Positions 1 through 11,320 of a stretch of 64,000 bases of DNA are shown here, in pieces. The notes beneath the pieces were generated by a model, which searched no databases, had not been told where the DNA came from, and saw only the letters and a list, made by a program, of their open reading frames with translations. The stretch comes from Macrophomina tecta (taxonomy: Eukaryota; Ascomycota; Dothideomycetes; Botryosphaeriales; Botryosphaeriaceae). The translations under genes and the position numbers were made by a program. Location: the NCBI GenBank assembly GCA_024180945.1, contig JAKSGN010000035.1:2170001-2234000 (forward strand), read 5' to 3'. The number at the start of each line of letters is the position of its first letter. Positions within the stretch are counted from its first letter, which is position 1.

Positions 1-1849
1 GTCATATGGCTGGGCGCCAGCTTTGTGAAGAAGCGAATTATGGACAAGGATCTCCTGAAACAGACCTTTCCTCCAACCTCAAAATCATGAGTTTCAATGA
101 TTGTTCTAACGAGGACTTGGCCTGGCAGATTCTATCGATAGACAGCTTGGAGCTGTCTCGAGGTTTTTTTTTTTTGCGGACACGAAGAAATTCATACCTA
201 CGCTGGAAGGTATTGTTAGAATGAAGAAATACCTGGCAGCTCAGATTCTGAGCGTGGCATCACGCTTTTTCCAGCCAACAGAAATCTGCTCCAATGCCCG
301 GCGGCGCTACATTTTCGAGTGGCTCCTCTCCGTTCACAAACGCCTTACCGCCACTCCCTAATGAAATGCTTAGAGACGTATGGGGCAATGGCATTCAATG
401 ATCGAGCCTATCCCTCTCCGTTTTTGTGGTTATCTTTTATGAGGATGCCAGAAATTATATATGTCCAACCCGTGAGTCTCCACATCCAGGTAAATGCAAA
501 GATGCCCCGGAAGTACGGCGAGCGGTTGACCGATCGTCCAAGCTCGCATTCTGCATCTCAGTCTCATTTCTCTCCTGTGCCACAGATTATGCTATAGTCA
601 ATCGGGGATAACAGAAAGCCGGATAGCCGGCGGGGTATGAAGACGAATGGGAGCAGCTCGCCTAACTGCCAAGCGCTCCACCCGTACAACAAAACATACA
701 CAGGAGATTCCGTCCCCAAGACAGTACTATGCGGAGAAATTTCAGGTCAAAATAAGCAGGTAGAAAAGTAGGCAATCTAAAGATTCTGCCAAGATCGTAA
801 CAAGAGAATGCTTGTTACATGCAAAGGGAAGGTGGTGTCCCGGTACGAGTGGCACGCGACAGCGCTCGGCGGAGTCCAAGACGTTGTGCATCATCTAGGT
901 CACGGCTCTCCACTTGTGATTCGACGGCATAACGAAGCCGTGATAACGCCACAGGGGAGAGGGAATAGTCGAGCTGGCGGAGGACGGCGACGCTCCTGCC
1001 AAGCTCCGGGCTTATCATCCTCCGCCAACCCACCGCCAGCACACTTGGCGTCTTAGACACGCCCGCCAAGCTCTCCGCTCCTCCAAGACTTTCGGCATAC
1101 TAACTCGTTTCCTAACTTTCCTCCGTCTTTATCTCTCGCTCCTGCCTTAGAAGGCAACAAAAATGCCCATCTTTGCCAACACTCTCGCTCCCGCTCCCCT
1201 CAACAGCATCGTGACCACCACTGGTGCACGATTTTGCAGGTTATGATCCGAAGAAGTAGCAGCAGCGTGTCTCTGGTTGGTAGACCGTCACGGGAAGCTG
1301 TTATTCATGTTACAGAGCACTCGCGTGTGAGACTACTCAAGTGTATGCGTTCAGCTGTGAAAATGCACACACATACCCATCCTCACAACAATCACCAATG
1401 GATACCTGCAACCACATTGAGTAAGATTCGAAATGCAACGACCTACCTTTCATGGGAAGTTGGATCGCTTAGAGGCAGCAAAGCAATGAAACATGCGCCG
1501 GACGAGAAGACTGTCTTTCTCTAACGGAAAGTGCCCAGGAATCATATGTCTACAGTCTCTTGGCTAGCGTTTTGTCCCTGCAATTTATTGCTTGGAAGTG
1601 CAGTAGCCGCCCAGGCCCTCAATCGGCAAAGGATACACCAAGGGTCTTTATCGCATCAAACCATTCCGCCTTTCTTCCTTCTATTTTGCGTCTGGCTCCG
1701 CTCTTGGCTATCTCCATATCATGAGTAGTCGTATACGGATTGCTCGAGGATGGTTACCTATAAATTGAGCTATGTCTCTCACAGGATTGTCGTCTCCATC
1801 AGCAGAGCAAGATTCAAGTCTCCATCAACCGAGCCAGCAATCAACCAGT
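1..1849. other. Left-end intergenic stretch
   Basis: No ORF here looks like a conserved protein and no splice-linked gene could be built. The stretch ends with the promoter of the metalloprotease gene. A gene lying mostly outside the window to the left cannot be excluded. Confidence 0.5.
1759..1764 (+). promoter_or_regulatory. Putative TATA box of the M35 protease gene
   Basis: TATAAA lies about 90 bp upstream of the chosen ATG at 1850, a normal spacing for a filamentous fungal promoter. A CT-rich stretch separates it from the start codon. Confidence 0.5.
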
Positions 1850-3020
1850 ATGAAGTTCATCGCCAGCCTGTCGTTTGTGGCCTCTTTGGCCGCGGCCGTC
1901 TCTGTTGATGTCAACAAACGTGACACTCCTCTGGATGTCAAGCTTGAGGTTGTCGGCAACACTGGCGTCAAAGCTTCAATCACCAACACCGGCTCGGCTC
2001 CTCTCAAGCTGTTCAAGACCGGCACCCTCTTGGATGAGTTCCCCGTCGAGAAGCTCCAGATCCACACTTCTGGTAAGTGGACAACATGCAGCCAGCAGTA
2101 TCAAGCTTACTAACTCCTCTAAAGACAGCCAAGTTGCTTTTGACGGCATCCGCTATCAGGTCTCTACGCACGGACTTACTGAGGATGCTTTCCAGAGTAT
2201 TGCCGCTGGCGAAACCATCGAGGTCGAGTTTGACACGGCCGAAAGCCACGACCTGAGCAGCGGTGGCGCCATCAATATCCTTGCCCAGGGAGCCTTCTCT
2301 ATTGCAGAGGCCGACTCCACCGAGATCTCCGGCGTCGTCCCTTTCGTCAGCAACTCCGTCTCGACCGAAGTCGACGGCGCGCAGGCCAAGGCCGTGCACA
2401 AAGAGTTCCACGAGAAGATGAAGCGCACCATCGTGCAGTCCGACTGCACGGGCACGCGCGGCACGGCGACGCGCAACGCCATCGCCAACTGCCGCTCGCT
2501 GGCGGCACGCGCGCAGACGGCCGCATCCTCCGGCTCGGCGACCAAGTTCCAGGAGTACTTCAAGACGACGGCGGCGTCGACGCGCAGCCAGGTTGCCGCC
2601 GTCTTCGGCCGCATCGCCTCTGAGTGCGGCAGCACCACGTCGGGCAGCTCGCGCTACTACTGCTCCGACGTGCTGGGTGCCTGCCGCAGCGGCGTGCTCG
2701 CCTATACACAGCCCGCCAGCTCCATCATGGTCAACTGCCCGCTCTTCTTCAGCGGCCTCGCCCCCACCAGCAGCGTCTGCCACGACCAGGACCAGCAGAC
2801 CACCATCCTCCATGAGGTCACCCACCTCTCCCAGGTTGCCGGCACTTCTGACTATGGTGGATATGGCTACAACTTCGTTCGCTCCCTGTCTGCGGCTCAG
2901 AACCTGAACCATGCCGATACTTACACTCTTTACGCTCAGGGTGAGTCTTATTCCCTTTTGGACCAATATAGCTTTGATAATGTGCTGAAATTCTTTGTAG
3001 CTCTGTACGCCGGCTGCTAA
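1850..3020 (+). CDS. Deuterolysin-type metalloprotease (M35, neutral protease II)
   Basis: Secreted zinc endopeptidase of the aspzincin family. Exons are 1850..2072, 2125..2940 and 3001..3020, giving 352 aa, the usual length of fungal neutral protease II precursors. The ATG at 1850 opens directly into a signal peptide (MKFIASLSFVASLAAAVS), followed by a Lys-Arg site and a propeptide of about 170 residues. The catalytic domain carries HEVTH at residues 304-308 and the downstream GTSDYGGYGY segment that supplies the family's aspartate zinc ligand. Paired cysteines run through the mature part and the protein ends in Cys. Intron 1 has GTAAGT and a CTAAC branch site. The last exon encodes only ALYAGC, the expected family C-terminus. 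The family cleaves basic nuclear proteins and scavenges nitrogen; that role here is inferred. Confidence 0.93.
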
Positions 3021-3773
3021 ATGTAGCTTATCATGGCTCATCACGAAAAATTAACGATTGGCGCGACTTCGATTCAGACAGGTGGGTGGTTTGCGAAGCT
3101 GATCTTGGAAAGGTCAGGCTGGAAATGTTGCGCATGTAGACTCAATTCACTCAGTTCTGCGAGATTATATATGCATGCATTGAAAGTGGCCTTTTATTCG
3201 ATCTTATCCAACTCCTGATGGGCCAGATTGGGAGCATAAGCCCCTACTTATGTAGATGCTTCACGTCTTTCAATTATGCACGAGCATAAAGATTTGTTCT
3301 TCCGGTATAGCTTTTGCAATACTCCGTACAAAACTGCACTTCTAATAGCGAGTATATTTTCAAACCAAAATTGTTGACTCAGCTTGTTTGTAAGCGTTCA
3401 GAATCCGGTGCCTGTTCATGAAGAAGGAGATACCGCAATGCAGCTCCAAGCTTTTATGAAGCCATTACTGAGCCATGTCCAGCTGATCACAAAATTCGTA
3501 GATCAAAAGCATCGCACATGAAAGTACCACAAGAAACATCAAGCAAATGCGAGACAACCCTCTCCATTCCTTACGTACTTCGCTCATACCAAAACGCCGA
3601 ACAGTTCCAAGCCCACTCTATCCACGATCCCCTAAAGCATAGAAAAAAAGAAAAAAGAAAAAAGAAAGAAAGAAATGCTTTCCCCACTCATCCTACCCAA
3701 ATTCTGCCCTTCCCCAAGAACCAAGCGGCCCACCCCACCCCACCCCCCCGCGCGGGCCCTCCTTTTCAACAAG
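3021..3773. other. Intergenic, convergent 3' ends
   Basis: Lies between the M35 gene and the RSA3 gene, which converge. AT-rich with a purine-rich A/G tract near 3640-3675. No coding signal seen. Confidence 0.5.
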
Positions 3774-4457
3774 TCAACGCATCCCTCCCCTCATGACCCT
3801 CGCCTTCTCGGCCGGCGCAAAGCACCCCTCGCCCTGCTGCAGTGCGTGAACCAGCAGCGGCAGCGCGGCGTCGCCAAAGTCCGGCGCGCCGCGCACCTTG
3901 TCGAGGTCCTCGGCCAGCTCCTGCGTCACGGTGCGCAGGTACCAGGACGGGAAGGCGGCGGCGGCGGCGGAGGCGGGGAGGCTGTCTGGTGAGGTCTCGG
4001 AACGCGAAGATGGCGACGGCGAGGGGGATGGCGCTTTCTGGGGGTCGTTAGCTGGAGTGAGTGGGTGTGGTAGGGAGGGACGGAACGTACGTTGTCACGT
4101 GCGGAGGAGGTGGTGGTGTTGGCTGTGGTGATCTTCGCCGTCGTCTTCTGCTTCTTGGCTGGGGTGGCGACTTCGGCGGCGCTGCTGCTGTCATCTTCGG
4201 TTTCGGTGTCGCTGCTGGTGCTGCTGCTTTCGCTGCTACTGGATTCGAAGACTGCATGGGAGAGAAAAATGTCAGACTACGAAGCACAATAACGGCACTT
4301 CAAAACTCTGGATGATGTTGACTGTACGGAAGATGGACGCAGAATTTATTGGGTAGAATACGAGAGCCAGTTGCGTACCTTCAGTGCGGGACTTTCTGCT
4401 CCTCTTGGAGTTGAGCCTGGGTTTGCCAGCGCCGGCGGCGTTCGTCTTCAGTGCCAT
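3774..4457 (-). CDS. RSA3: Ribosome-assembly protein 3 (Rsa3)
   Basis: Nucleolar factor for assembly of 60S pre-ribosomes. Exons on the minus strand are 4379..4457, 4091..4251 and 3774..4037, giving 167 aa. The N-terminus is basic (MALKTNAAGAGKPRLNSKR), as expected for nucleolar targeting. A Ser/Thr/Glu-rich linker follows, then the conserved C-terminal Rsa3 domain with FPSWYLRTVTQELAEDLDKV and a following LLVHALQQG motif, which match the family pattern of an aromatic-rich start, a DLDKLR-like core and an ALKQG-like end. Introns use GTACGC and GTACGT donors and keep phase exactly. The conserved region is split from the start codon by two introns, so simple ORF calling misses this gene. Family assignment is from recalled motif similarity. 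Confidence 0.83.
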
Positions 4458-4979
4458 GGTAGGCAGATTCCGAGTTGTTATAGCTAGATCGCCCAAAGAT
4501 CTCTCTGCACTACTTCAAGGGAGTAGAGACTGGGAAATTCACTAGAGCTTCGCGGAGTGCAATCCGAGCAAAGGGTTGTGCGCGTGGAGCCTGCGTTGAT
4601 GTTACGAGAAGTCAAAAGAAGTTGCCGCTGAGAATCTCGACCTGCGCGGTTCCGTGTGCGCTAGCCCATTTAAGTATAGCTTCTTTCTCATCCAAAGGCA
4701 AATCGCGTAGCCATCTCTGGACCTGCCATGGCAAACAGTCCAATGGTCAGCAACGTGGCTACATAAAACATTTCATTTTATTGCCATGTCTTCATTGTTG
4801 GGTCCAAGAGAACGCTCAAAGAACGTTCGCTCCTGCGGAGTAGAAACGCGGCCCGATAGCGAAACGGGAAAATGGCTCCACTTGTGAATACAACTAATGT
4901 TCCGACTATTGAGCCTCCTTGTTGACAATCATCTTACAGCTACTTATTTACAGGCATTTACAAAAGCTAAGCATTATGC
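4458..4979. other. Intergenic, RSA3 promoter side
   Basis: Holds the upstream region of RSA3 and the 3' flank of the next minus-strand gene. No coding signal seen. Confidence 0.5.
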
Positions 4980-7900
4980 CTATATTGACTTGGCCGCCTT
5001 TCCAAACTGCACGTACTCCCACATCTCCTCCTCAGTAGGCCACCGCCCAAATCCTTTCGGCAATTGCTCCACCTTCTCCCTTACCAGCATTATCAACTCC
5101 TCTGGCGCCGCCTCCATTTTCCTCGGCATCGCTTCAGCCCCATAATCTGAATTTTCGTCTGTCCACCAATACTCCGGCCTTGCCTGTGATAACGCTTGCT
5201 GGTCTAATGGCTCATCAAGCTCGAACCTACGTTCCAAAAAGACTCTTAGGGCAACGATGGCCCGTCGCAAGCGAACCTGTCCGTTGAGCTCATTGTCGCA
5301 ATGATACATGAGCCTCGGGAAATTGTCATGTACGAAGGTTGCTATGGACAGTAAACCTTCGTAATCCCCCATCATGCCAAGAGCTCGGATGTAATCATGC
5401 AAAATGGCAGGTGCAGGAACCGACAGCGATCCATCGACGATGCCAGAGTAGCTGTGGTCGACGCCGGTCGCAAGGTAAGACCTGAGTTGTGTAAGGTCGT
5501 CCAGCCCGACAACCTTGTTGAACAGGCTACGAAGATACCTCGAGTCGACCTCGTTTTGATGGAGATGATGAGCCCACGCATCGTTGAGAGACTCTTCGGT
5601 TTGTTGGGCCATGCGCTCACCGCGCGTGGCAGCATTAAATCTGAAAGAAAGGCAGACACTCTGAAAGCCTTCGGCATCTAGTTCAACCCCTGCGCGTTCC
5701 AATACTTTGAGAGTCTGGCGCATCAGATCAGTAGTCCCATTTCCATTCCGCCTCACATCGAATTTGTGGATGGCAAGAAGGATCCTGTTCCATGCTGGGC
5801 GATATCGAGACCTTCTAAGATCCATGAGAGCAATTGCACGATGGATCAGCGGACGACCATCGCCGGGTGGGGCACCTTTTCTCCTGTGGTATTTATCGGT
5901 TATGGGGAAGTTCCTCGTCAGAAGATCAATGTAGGAATTGAAGACCGGTTTTGGCACAGCTTGGATTTCTCGTTCCGTGATGTGCAGCTGCAGCAGCGCA
6001 TGCACGCGCTTGTCACGGCTAGCCTGAATGTATTCGAGAGCTCGGCTATATTTTTGAGCAGTCTGGATCAGGTATGCCAGACACCGGTTGTTCGGATAGA
6101 TGTTCCTGGACAACATCTGCCCAAACAATTCATCAACAGAGGGTGGCTGCAGGCGAGGATCCAGACGTTCGTGAGGCGACTCCGGCGTAGGCAGGGCTTC
6201 TCTCCTGTCACCAGGCAGTTCATCATTCTGCTCATGCTGAACTCCTTTTGATTCCCTGTGCTTATTCAGGGCTTGAGCAGCCAGCTTTCGAGCCCCGACG
6301 ATCCTCTCAAACATTGCCAGATATACCGATATCCTCATCTGTTGCCTCTGAACCTTGATGGCATCGTAGGCTAAGAATATCGCCCAAGATTCTTCAACGG
6401 TCCTCGTCGTGCGCACCCTTGCAGCCCAGATCTCGTGGTCAACGTCTCGAAAACAGGGGAAATCCCTTGGCAGATCCTCCTCTTTCAAAGCAGAGACGAG
6501 AGCGCTTTGGATGCGAGGAAGAATGATTCTGTTCTGAATTACAGGGCTCCCATCAGCGTCCCACCCAGCAAAAAGTTGGACGATGCGATCCCAGCCATAT
6601 GAAGGATATCCAGCTTCACACATACGAATGATCGTCTGAGCAGCCCTAGAAACTCCGTCTTCTGGTCCAATCTGTGAGTCCATCGCTGTGCGGTCTTCTT
6701 TCCATGGTGGCCAAGAAGCAGACTTGAGTTCTCCCCACTTTCGCTCATCCTTTGTCTTCAAGTGAGCCAGCTGAACGCGCGCCACGGATCGATAGCCCAT
6801 CTGAGTGATGGCCATGGGCGGTTGATATTCCGACATTCTGCGGAGAACATCAAATTGAGCGCGTAGCTGCAGAGCAGCCGAAACATATGGACGGAGCGAG
6901 GTAGGCAAGGCGAGCAAAGAAAGCATTCGGTTGTAAAGGAGAGTCAACTGAACTCGGCGTTTTCTGAGCTTCTCTTCGTTGAGTGGCTTGGCGGAGGCGT
7001 CTACTCGGTTGGTGCCAATGTGGGATGGATTAATGCGCGTCACCACAAGATGCGTGATGTGCTCTATGCTTTCCGGGTGTAGAATGCGAGCTTTACGCAA
7101 GAGGCGGATGCAAATAAGGAAAAATGTCTTCTCATCAGCTGTGACAGCACCCTGGAAAGCGCTGGCACTCCCCTTAGAACAGGTTACGACATGGCTCTCG
7201 GCGTACATCAGCAGTCGCCGGATAGCTGGGGCTGAGAAGTCCATTCGTCGGCAGAGAAGGCACGCTACCCAAATAGGCACGGGTTTTGATATGGCTAAAC
7301 CATCGACCGTGCCAGCCAACAATATGTTCGTCGACTCAGTAGCCGTTTCCGCGGCGAGGATTCGACCCCAGATTCGGAAATCATCTTCGTCGTACCCTTG
7401 TCTTCTCAACCAGTTCAACACTTTGGGCGCAACGGGCGTGTCCCATTTGGGTTTCTTCTTCTTCAAAACTAGTCCGAGGTACGTGGCCAGGTAGAACTGG
7501 AGAGAAGGTCGAAACATTTCATAAGGATGGACGTAGCGGGGGTGCTCGCGGTCGTGAGGAGAGCCTGGACTTGCATAGCTCAAATTGGCTTTCCCGGAAA
7601 AGGTCCTTGGAATATTCCAGGCGTGGCCTTGCCTTCGCAGGACCCTGAGGAGAAACTCATTGGGGCTTCGGAATCTCTTCTTTGCTTCACGCCTGGATCC
7701 CGATGCCACGGTTGATTTCCAGCTGGAGGGGATTTCTTTCCATCTGCGGCGCTCGGCAGACCATCCCTTGTGCTTGATCACAATTATTCCCTTCTTGCTG
7801 AGGAGTCTGTCTCGCGTAATCTGTTTCCGCAGCGGACCCGCGCTGTACCATCGAGTCTGACTGCCATGGCGGGAGCCCGGAATTGCACGAGGTAAAATTG

Positions 7901-7988
7901 GGCCGAAGTGCTTAGATGGAGGTCTGAGGTTACGGAGCAGCCATTGTGGATGGTGGGAGGGACAAGAGCTTCCTAGAGAAGCCTGCAC
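4980..7988 (-). CDS. Large conserved fungal protein, probably mitochondrial, helical-repeat (PPR-like)
   Basis: A single uninterrupted exon of 1002 aa. I do not recognise a named gene. The first 60 residues are rich in Arg, Ser, Pro and His with almost no acid, including RWYSAGPLRK, which looks like a mitochondrial presequence with a cleavage site. The rest is helical, Leu/Arg/Trp-rich and without membrane segments. A block with SWPPWKEDR and a later stretch of roughly 35-residue helical units (DELFGQMLSRNIYPNNRCLA and similar) resemble degenerate pentatricopeptide repeats of fungal mitochondrial RNA-binding proteins. A role in mitochondrial RNA expression is therefore plausible but is inference. 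It is divergent from the gene at 8565, with 576 bp between the two start codons. Confidence 0.7.
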   Translation of the reverse strand: MQASLGSSCPSHHPQWLLRNLRPPSKHFGPILPRAIPGSRHGSQTRWYSAGPLRKQITRDRLLSKKGIIVIKHKGWSAERRRWKEIPSSWKSTVASGSRREAKKRFRSPNEFLLRVLRRQGHAWNIPRTFSGKANLSYASPGSPHDREHPRYVHPYEMFRPSLQFYLATYLGLVLKKKKPKWDTPVAPKVLNWLRRQGYDEDDFRIWGRILAAETATESTNILLAGTVDGLAISKPVPIWVACLLCRRMDFSAPAIRRLLMYAESHVVTCSKGSASAFQGAVTADEKTFFLICIRLLRKARILHPESIEHITHLVVTRINPSHIGTNRVDASAKPLNEEKLRKRRVQLTLLYNRMLSLLALPTSLRPYVSAALQLRAQFDVLRRMSEYQPPMAITQMGYRSVARVQLAHLKTKDERKWGELKSASWPPWKEDRTAMDSQIGPEDGVSRAAQTIIRMCEAGYPSYGWDRIVQLFAGWDADGSPVIQNRIILPRIQSALVSALKEEDLPRDFPCFRDVDHEIWAARVRTTRTVEESWAIFLAYDAIKVQRQQMRISVYLAMFERIVGARKLAAQALNKHRESKGVQHEQNDELPGDRREALPTPESPHERLDPRLQPPSVDELFGQMLSRNIYPNNRCLAYLIQTAQKYSRALEYIQASRDKRVHALLQLHITEREIQAVPKPVFNSYIDLLTRNFPITDKYHRRKGAPPGDGRPLIHRAIALMDLRRSRYRPAWNRILLAIHKFDVRRNGNGTTDLMRQTLKVLERAGVELDAEGFQSVCLSFRFNAATRGERMAQQTEESLNDAWAHHLHQNEVDSRYLRSLFNKVVGLDDLTQLRSYLATGVDHSYSGIVDGSLSVPAPAILHDYIRALGMMGDYEGLLSIATFVHDNFPRLMYHCDNELNGQVRLRRAIVALRVFLERRFELDEPLDQQALSQARPEYWWTDENSDYGAEAMPRKMEAAPEELIMLVREKVEQLPKGFGRWPTEEEMWEYVQFGKAAKSI

Positions 7989-8564
7989 GAGGTCAGCAAT
8001 GCAGCGGGGATTTTCTTGGGAGCAGACGACAGACTCTCACGAAGGCGATAGCGCAACGGGTGGCTGCAGATGCGACGGGGTCAGCAGCAAGAAGTCTGCG
8101 CGATGCAGGAAGCAGAGCATTGAGGGGCATTCATGGATCTGACAAGCGGAGGACGTTGGAGAAGACGGGGAGCGGAGGCTGGCGTGGAGCTTCAAAAAGT
8201 CGCGGGTCGAAGCTTGGCGCGCGGAAGCACTTGCACCAGCCAGGCCAGAGCAGCCGCGCGCCAGAGAGGCCTGCAGCACCAGCATCAGAAAACAATCACG
8301 GCAAGCGCGCACAACACGCTCGCACCGCTGCTCATCTCGCACCACGCGCCCTTGCATCGCCCGCGTCGAGTGCAGCGACGCGTCGGTAGGCCGGTGGCTG
8401 CAGGTCTTGGCAGCCGGCGCCCGTGCCTGAGCGCCGCCTTTCGACCACTGCCTGCGTTGCTTGCACCTGCTTGACCTCACCCAGCACCAGGCCCATCGCG
8501 CGCACACCCCCATCCGCATCGCCTCCGCCTCCGAGGCCCCAGACAACCACCGCCCACGCGAGCC
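7989..8564. promoter_or_regulatory. Divergent intergenic region (shared promoter)
   Basis: Separates the start codons of the large mitochondrial-type gene (minus) and the Pro/Tyr-rich nuclear gene (plus). GC- and C-rich, without an obvious TATA box, as is common for fungal housekeeping promoters. ORFs crossing it look like noise. Confidence 0.45.
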
Positions 8565-11320
8565 ATGTCGACCGCCAACGGCGCCCGCACGCCGCCCCCA
8601 GCCCCGCAGCACCCAGGTTCCCAGAACGCCTCACCGTCCGCCGCGAAACGGAAGCGCTCGACCAGCCAAGCAAACGCGCTCGCCGACCGCGACCAGTCCG
8701 CGCAAAAGCCCCAGTCTGCCCACGCCGATGCCCGCCCGCTCAAGGCCCTGCTCCAGGACGTCCTTGCCATTCTCAACAGGTCTGCGCATCCCGACCGCCC
8801 TGCGCCGCGCCCTGCAACTTCCGCTAACTTTCCATTGTCCACAGCTACGATACCACTCCCTCCATCCTCAACCACCCTCTCCGCAGCAATGGAGACCGCG
8901 CAGTGTCTGGCGAACCCACGACCAAGCGCACCAAGCTCGCACAACCTCCGCCTGCTGGCGCCTCCATCGTCGACAAGGTCCAGGCTGACGCATACGCGTC
9001 CTTAGGCGACCTCGTGGCCGACGTGGAATCCGTCTGCTCCCAACTCCTCGCCTCTGTCAACGCGCAAAATGCGTCGTCTGAAGCCGATACGAACCTTCTC
9101 ACCGGGGCCCTAGCTTTGAAGAAAGTCCTGAAGAACATTGTCATCCGAGAAACCCACCGCAAAGCCACCGCCGTGAAGGTTACGGAAGACAAGGATGATG
9201 CTGGCGATGATGATAAGGCAGAGACCAATGGTGTGGTCAAAAAGGAGCCTGTGGATGAAGAGGTGGACAGCTTTTCTGGTAGCAGGGCCGTCCTCACCCT
9301 CTTCGCGTCGGCGCAAGGAAATAAACAGCTCTTTTCCAGCTTGCAAAGGCCCGTGAAGGTCGAGGGTAAGAAGACGAAAGCCGAACCCACCGAGCTTGAT
9401 AGCGGTGTCGACGTGACACTTCCTTTGGATGAAAGTGGTCTTCCCAGTATGATCTCCACGACCAAGATCATTCCAGTGCACACCGAGGACGCCATCGGTG
9501 GAAAGAACAAGGGTCCTACATTTGGAGAGGTCTTTGGCCCGCCTCCGAAATTCAGAGAATTAAAGCCGCCGGTGCCCGCGAGCCAGACTGCAAATAAGGG
9601 AAACACCGTTACATGGGGTCAGCAGGATTTGACGCTGCGGACTGGACGACGAGGCTCTGCTTACTCCAGCCAAAAGCTGACCGCCGGAGATTGGCTCGGT
9701 TACAGTGGCCTGGATGTCGAGAAGGAGCCATCGTCGCCTTCAGCGAAAAGAAAACAAAGGGATCGTGCGCTCAGTACCGGGGAAGTCAACCCCCCGCTCC
9801 CAGACGAGGAGCAAGCCAAGCTGGATAAGGCCAAAGCAGATGCGCTGTTCCGGAGTGTCTATTCGAGTTTTGCGCCTACACGTGATGACGGCGTGGCTGT
9901 GGTACCGGAGGAGACCAAGAATCGCATCTGGTGGCAGAAGGTTGGCGAGAAGCGATTCAACGAAGTGTTCGCGGTCGATCCAGCACTCATGGAAGCGCAA
10001 CCGGGTGAAGCGATGGAGGGCGTGATCGAAGAACTTGCGAATGAGGATGAAGCATTCAAAGAAGCTGCTGAACAGTTTGAGCCGGAAGAGTTCAATGCTC
10101 CGGAGAAATTGGGGCAGGAGAGGGGGAACAAGGAGACTGATGAGCTTCTGCAGGAGATCTCCGAGCTCTTGGAGACTCTGCACTCCTATCAACGAATTCG
10201 GCACAGTACCTTGGCCCCAGCGACAAGAGCTCCAGCGAGTCAAGAGACTACAGTGCGCCCCTCGACTCCATCTTCAGACGAGCTGGACATTTACGGCATG
10301 CTGAAGATGCAGCTCTCGTTGATGGTGTCTCAGCTACCTCCGTACGCCGTCGCGAAGTTGAACGGAGATCAGTTGGAGGACCTGAACATCAGCAAGAAAC
10401 TCGTCATTGAGACCAAGGACTACCGGGGCGTCATGGAAGAGGATCAAGTGTCGAAGCTGGCGAAATCTGCTGCTATAGGCGCTACCGTAGGAGCCCCAGC
10501 TGTTCGCCCCCCTGGTTACCCACCGACAGGGCCGTATGCTCGCACTCCCTCAGCACCGCAATACGCCTCCAGGTCGGTTGGAACAGCGCCTTCCTACTAT
10601 CCGCAACAACAAGGACCAACCAGGACGCCGTCTATACCTCGCTATCCATCGCAGGGCTTCCAGACCTCTGGAGCATATGCTTCTGCTGCTCAGCGTCCAT
10701 CTTACGGCGGACCAGCATACGCTCAAACCCCGCGCCAGCCATCATACGGCGCAGCCGCATCAACCTATGGGCAGACTCCTCATGCGTATTACCGTGGACC
10801 TCCAGCTGGATACGGTCTGGGACCCTCTTACTATCAATCGACACCTCAAGGCGCGTCGCAAAACCGCTATATGCAACCTGGCTCAGCTTACCCACCACGT
10901 ACCCAAGGTGCAGCTCCAATGTACAATTACACGGCTACCGGTAGCCCACAAGTTCGTACGGCATCGCCGCTCAAGGGGCAACCAGGAGCTGGGCAAACAC
11001 CTTATCCGCAGCAGCGTCCTCCATCGGGAAACCCATATGGCACACCAGCGCACCAGCAATCCCAACGTCCCTCGTATTATCCTCACACCCCTTATGGCAC
11101 CAACTCGCAGGCTGCCCCTCCGCTGACTCCTTCGGCAAATGCAAGCTACCACGCAAGCATTCAGGCACATGCCCGGGCGACTCTGGGCGTGTCAACAGCC
11201 CAAAGGGCAACGAGCGATACACCGCAGCCTCCCGGTAGCTCTAGCTCTGGTGGTCAGACGCAATTTGGCGGCCAGAGCCAAGGTCAGGGACAAAGCAGCA
11301 CTACAGCGGTGGCGTCATAG
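8565..11320 (+). CDS. Conserved fungal nuclear protein with Pro/Tyr/Gln-rich C-terminus
   Basis: Exons 8565..8779 and 8845..11320, 896 aa. The intron (donor GTCTGC, acceptor CCACAG) restores the reading ILNSYDTTPSIL. I cannot name the family. Visible parts in order: a basic Ser/Pro N-terminus with KRKR-type nuclear localisation signals; a helical segment around ALALKKVLKNIVIRETHRK; a central conserved-looking block with TFGEVFGPPPKF, TGRRGSAYSSQKLTAGDWLGY and IWWQKVGEKRFNEVF; acidic helices; then a low-complexity tail of about 280 residues rich in Tyr, Pro, Gln, Ser and Gly (PSYGG, YGQTPHAYYRG). The tail is prion-like and suggests a condensate-prone chromatin or transcription factor. A subunit of a remodelling or histone-modifying complex is possible but unproven. 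Confidence 0.72.

Noticed and set aside
2013..3044. 343-codon minus-strand frame over the metalloprotease gene
   Set aside because: It is the antisense of the GC-rich protease exon, Ala/Arg-rich and without conserved motifs; the plus strand has a signal peptide, HEVTH and correct introns.
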